Source of the DNA: Acidobacteriota bacterium
GTDB lineage: Bacteria > Acidobacteriota > Terriglobia > Bryobacterales > JACQDG01
Reading direction: 5' to 3'
NCBI GenBank assembly: GCA_016201185.1
Contig: JACQDG010000045.1
Location: forward strand, 1-17,944
DNA length: 17,944 bases
In this document: positions 15,298 to 17,944 of the stretch, piece by piece
How the letters are laid out: each line of letters opens with the position of its first letter
Numbering within the stretch: the first letter of the stretch is position 1
Made by a program: the position numbers and the translations under genes
The notes under the pieces: model-generated
Told to the model about the DNA's origin: nothing
Databases searched by the model: none
What the model saw: the letters and a program-made list of their open reading frames with translations, nothing else

Positions 15298-17158
15298 ATG
15301 AGCACGATTCTGAACGGCGCACCTCCTGAAACCGAGGCCCTTCAGCCCGAGCAGGAAGTTCGAGTTCCCTTTCCGGGCATTCCGACCGGAGTCGGAGCAC
15401 AGCGCCGCCACCACCTGCGAGGGTTTCGCCGTGGCCGGCGGCCGGGTGACCAACTTCACCTCCGGCCAGGGCCTGATCCTGATGAAGGAGGTCCTTTACA
15501 CCATCGCCGGCAAGCGGCTTCCGATAGTTTTCCACATCGGCGCCCGCGCGCTGACCTCCCACTCCCTCAACGTCCACGCCGGCCACGATGACGTTTACGG
15601 CGTGTCCGACTGCGGCTGGGGGGTTCTCTTTGCGCGCAACGCCCAGGAGGCCGGCGACCTGGCGCTCATCGCCCGGCGCGTCGCCGAGGACACTGAAACT
15701 CCCTTCCTCAACGTCCAGGATGGTTTTCTCACCACCCACACCATCGAGAACGTCCGCCTGCCCGAGCCGGAGATGATGAAGCTGTTCGTGGGCCATCCTT
15801 CCCGCCGGCTGCGCAACCTGATGGACCCGGCCATCCCGCTGATGTCCGGCGTGGTGCAGAACCAGGACAGCTACATGAAGGGCAAGATCGCCCAACGGCG
15901 CTATTACGACCGGGTCCTGCCGGCCCTCCAGTCCGTGATGGATGAGTTTAACGAGATGACCGGCCGCCGCTATGACGTGGTAATGCCTTACCGGCTGGAG
16001 GACGCCGCGTACGCCATCGTCGGCTCCGACTGCATGCTGGAGACCGCCGAGGCGGCCGTGGATTACATCCGCGACCACGGCGTGAAAGTGGGCCTGCTGC
16101 ACCTCACTTGTTTCCGGCCCTTCCCCTCCGTCGAAATCGTTCAGGCGCTGCGGCACGTGAAGGCCATCTCGGTGCTGGAGCGGCTGGATGTCCCGATGAT
16201 GCAGTCGAACCCGCAGTTGTGCGAGCTCAAGGCCGCCTTTGCCGACGCCATGGCGGAGACGCCGGGCTATCCGCTGCTCACCCACATGCCGTGCTTCTAC
16301 GGCGGCTCGGCCGGGCTGGGCAGCCGCGACGTGCGCGCCGGGGACTTCATGGCCATCGTCGAGAACATGCGCAGCGCGAATCCCCGCCTCTATTTCACCG
16401 TGGGGATCAAGCACGAAACGGCCCTGCCCGTGAACCACGACCCGGACGTGCGCGGGCCCGGATCCTTCTCCATGCGCGGCCACTCGGTGGGCGGCTACGG
16501 CTCGGTGACCACCAACAAGGTGATCGCCACCATCGCCGGGGAAGTGTTCGGCATGGACGTGCAGGCTTATCCCAAGTACGGCTCGGAGAAGAAAGGCCTG
16601 CCTACGACCTATTACCTGACCATCGCCAAAGAGCACATCCGGGTTCACTCCGAGCTGGAGCGCGTCGAGTTCATCCCGCTCAATGACGTTAACGCCTTCA
16701 ATCTGGAAAACCCGCTGGCCGGACTGAGCGACAACGGCATGGTTTTCGTGCAGAGCCAGAAGATCGACTCGGCCGAGATCTGGAACGCGGTCCCGGCCTG
16801 GGCCCGCAAGATGATGCGGGAGAAAAACATCCGGCTTTTCGCACTCGACACGGTGAAGATCGCCCGCGAGGTCTCCTCGCAGGCCGACCTGCAGCAACGC
16901 ATGCAGGGCATCGTGCTGTTGGGCGTCTTCCTGCGGGTCACTCCCTTCCAGGCCCAGAGCGGCATCAGCGAGGTGCAACTGTTCAAGGGCGTGGAGAAAG
17001 CCCTGCGGAAGTATTTCGGCAAGCGCGGCGACCGGGTGGTCGAGGACAACCTGAAGGCCGTGGAGCGCGGCTACCACGAGCTCATCGAGGTGCCTCGGGA
17101 TGTCATGCTTTCTACCGCCGCCGGCGACAAAGCCAACGCGGCCTTGCGGGTCATTTAA
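15298..17158 (+). CDS. 2-oxoacid (pyruvate):ferredoxin oxidoreductase, alpha/gamma subunit; frame break and N-terminal deletion
   Basis: Part of the thiamine-diphosphate enzyme that converts pyruvate, CoA and oxidised ferredoxin to acetyl-CoA and CO2; acts in the cytoplasm with the beta subunit downstream. AGGAG six bases before ATG 15298 fixes the start. The first 30 codons, ending VPFPGIPT at 15387, match the N-terminus I know from related proteins. Protein similarity resumes at 15389 in another frame with ESEHSAATTCEGFAVAGGR, then TNFTSGQGLILMKEVLYTIAGKRLP and HAGHDDVYGVSD, characteristic of the pyrimidine-binding domain. Domain II (about 15890-16380) and the gamma domain (from VGGYGSVTTNKVIATIAGEVFGM to ~17060) follow intact, giving a 575-residue frame open from GTG 15431. 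Missing between the halves is the DGxxA...YPITPS segment, about 55-60 codons. As read, the protein could not be made from 15298, and a product from 15431 would lack substrate-site residues. Assembly deletion or real inactivation are both possible. Confidence 0.85.
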
Positions 17159-17180
17159 CGGAGAAAAAAGACAAAACGAC

Positions 17181-17944
17181 ATGACGGAGCCCATTGCAGT
17201 ACCTCTGGAGGCCCGGCAGGAAGATTACCGGGTGAACGTAGTCGATGTGGCCGACTTCAACGAGCGCGTGGTCGGCGCGTATAACAACGGCACGGCCGAG
17301 AGAGGCCTGGAGGCCGACGACCAGGTGGCCCGCAGCATCGTCCCCGCCGGCACCGGCGCGTTGCGCGATTTCAGCTACATCGCCCCGGACATCCCCGAGT
17401 TCATCACCGAGAATTGCGTGGGCTGCATGGAGTGCGTCACGGAGTGCCCGGACACGGCCATCCTCGGCAAGGTCGTCGATCCCTCTACCCTGGAAGAATA
17501 CCTGGGCGGCATCACCGACGAAGAGCTGCGGAAAAAGATGACCGAGCAGTGGGGCATCACCAACAAGTACTACACGGTGCTCGAGAAGAAGGGCGTGGGC
17601 GGCGGCAAGTTCGGCATCTTCATCGACCCCACCAAGTGCAAGGGCTGCGCCGAGTGCGTCACGATCTGCGACGACAACGCCCTGAAGATGATCGCGAAGA
17701 CGGACGACGTGATGCTCAACTCACGCAAGAGCCATCGCTACTTCAAGAACATCGGCCCGTCCGCTACAGGCTTCCTGTATGGCCGGGAGAACATCGGCAT
17801 TGTCGCCGCCACCGGCTGCAACACGGTCTACACCTCGACCTATCCCTACAATCCATATCTAGTGCCCTGGACCAACTCGCTGTTCGAGAACGCGCCGGCC
17901 GACGCCATGGGCGTTCGCGCCCGGTGGGACCAGCTCGGCTGGAA
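17181..17944 (+). CDS. 2-oxoacid (pyruvate):ferredoxin oxidoreductase, ferredoxin-domain/beta subunit; 3' partial
   Basis: The frame opens at ATG 17181 and has no stop up to the window edge (254 codons seen). After a ~75-residue lead there are two 4Fe-4S motifs: CVGCMECVTECP with C79, C82, C85, C89, and CKGCAECVTIC with C153, C156, C159, C163. These form an 8Fe ferredoxin-like domain passing electrons from the active site to ferredoxin. From about residue 205 the thiamine-binding beta domain begins (GIVAATGCNTVYTSTYPYNP, then TNSLFENAPADAMGVRARWDQLG). The start lies 22 bases after the alpha/gamma stop, so the two are co-transcribed. The nearest purine-rich site (GGAG at 17160-17163) is rather distant. 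The split into alpha/gamma and beta polypeptides fits the subunit organisation recalled for acidobacterial enzymes. Confidence 0.92.
   Translation, partial: MTEPIAVPLEARQEDYRVNVVDVADFNERVVGAYNNGTAERGLEADDQVARSIVPAGTGALRDFSYIAPDIPEFITENCVGCMECVTECPDTAILGKVVDPSTLEEYLGGITDEELRKKMTEQWGITNKYYTVLEKKGVGGGKFGIFIDPTKCKGCAECVTICDDNALKMIAKTDDVMLNSRKSHRYFKNIGPSATGFLYGRENIGIVAATGCNTVYTSTYPYNPYLVPWTNSLFENAPADAMGVRARWDQLGW

Noticed and set aside
15167..17194. Very long open frame on the minus strand opposite the oxidoreductase alpha/gamma gene
   Set aside because: It is the antisense shadow of a gene with strong codon bias. The translation is His/Val/Gly-rich without any recognisable domain, while the plus strand gives a clear enzyme.

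Overview
The window is GC-rich, mostly single-copy chromosomal DNA with no tRNA, rRNA, CRISPR array, transposase or phage structural module. The best guess for the organism is an Acidobacteriota, probably of the Solibacter/Bryobacter kind. This rests on three things: an O-antigen-ligase/TPR protein with a C-terminal carbohydrate-binding-like region, a FecR-like protein with a C-terminal membrane helix, and a two-polypeptide pyruvate:ferredoxin oxidoreductase whose N-terminus resembles those I recall from that phylum. It is an inference, not a placement.

Layout, left to right. (1) 1-2248, minus: an O-antigen ligase/TPR protein cut by the window edge. Its reading frame is broken near 1650-1695. 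(2) 2347-3045, plus: a secreted or membrane FecR-domain protein, divergent from the ligase. (3) 3114-8078, minus: a likely three-gene unit. It starts with a 1219-residue exported protein built from phage-tail-fibre-like repeats, followed by an unrecognised 206-residue protein and an unrecognised 180-residue exported protein. The leader of this unit (8079-8190) contains two strong hairpins, the second looking like an intrinsic terminator placed just before the ribosome binding site. (4) 8299-9927, plus: a lipoprotein M28-family zinc peptidase. (5) 9982-11586, minus: a multi-pass membrane protein of GT-C glycosyltransferase type with lower GC than its surroundings. (6) 11688-12536, minus: an exported xylose-isomerase-like TIM-barrel protein with all four metal ligands.

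From 12626 onward, all on the plus strand, comes the conserved housekeeping block: the small SRP RNA (ffs), dnaX, the ybaB/ebfC nucleoid protein and recR. It is followed by the genes for a 2-oxoacid (pyruvate):ferredoxin oxidoreductase: an alpha/gamma polypeptide and a beta polypeptide with two 4Fe-4S motifs that runs off the right edge. The alpha gene has a frame break at about 15387/15389. About 55-60 codons of the thiamine-enzyme N-terminal domain, including the usual YPITPS-type segment, appear to be missing.

The left two thirds of the window is therefore an envelope and secreted-protein neighbourhood (polysaccharide polymerisation or ligation, glycosyl transfer, adhesin-like fibre, exported hydrolase and isomerase). 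The right third is replication/recombination housekeeping plus anaerobic-type central carbon metabolism. The most unusual material is the fibre operon with its structured leader. The two frame breaks must be resolved (real or assembly error) before the strain's polysaccharide or pyruvate metabolism is interpreted.
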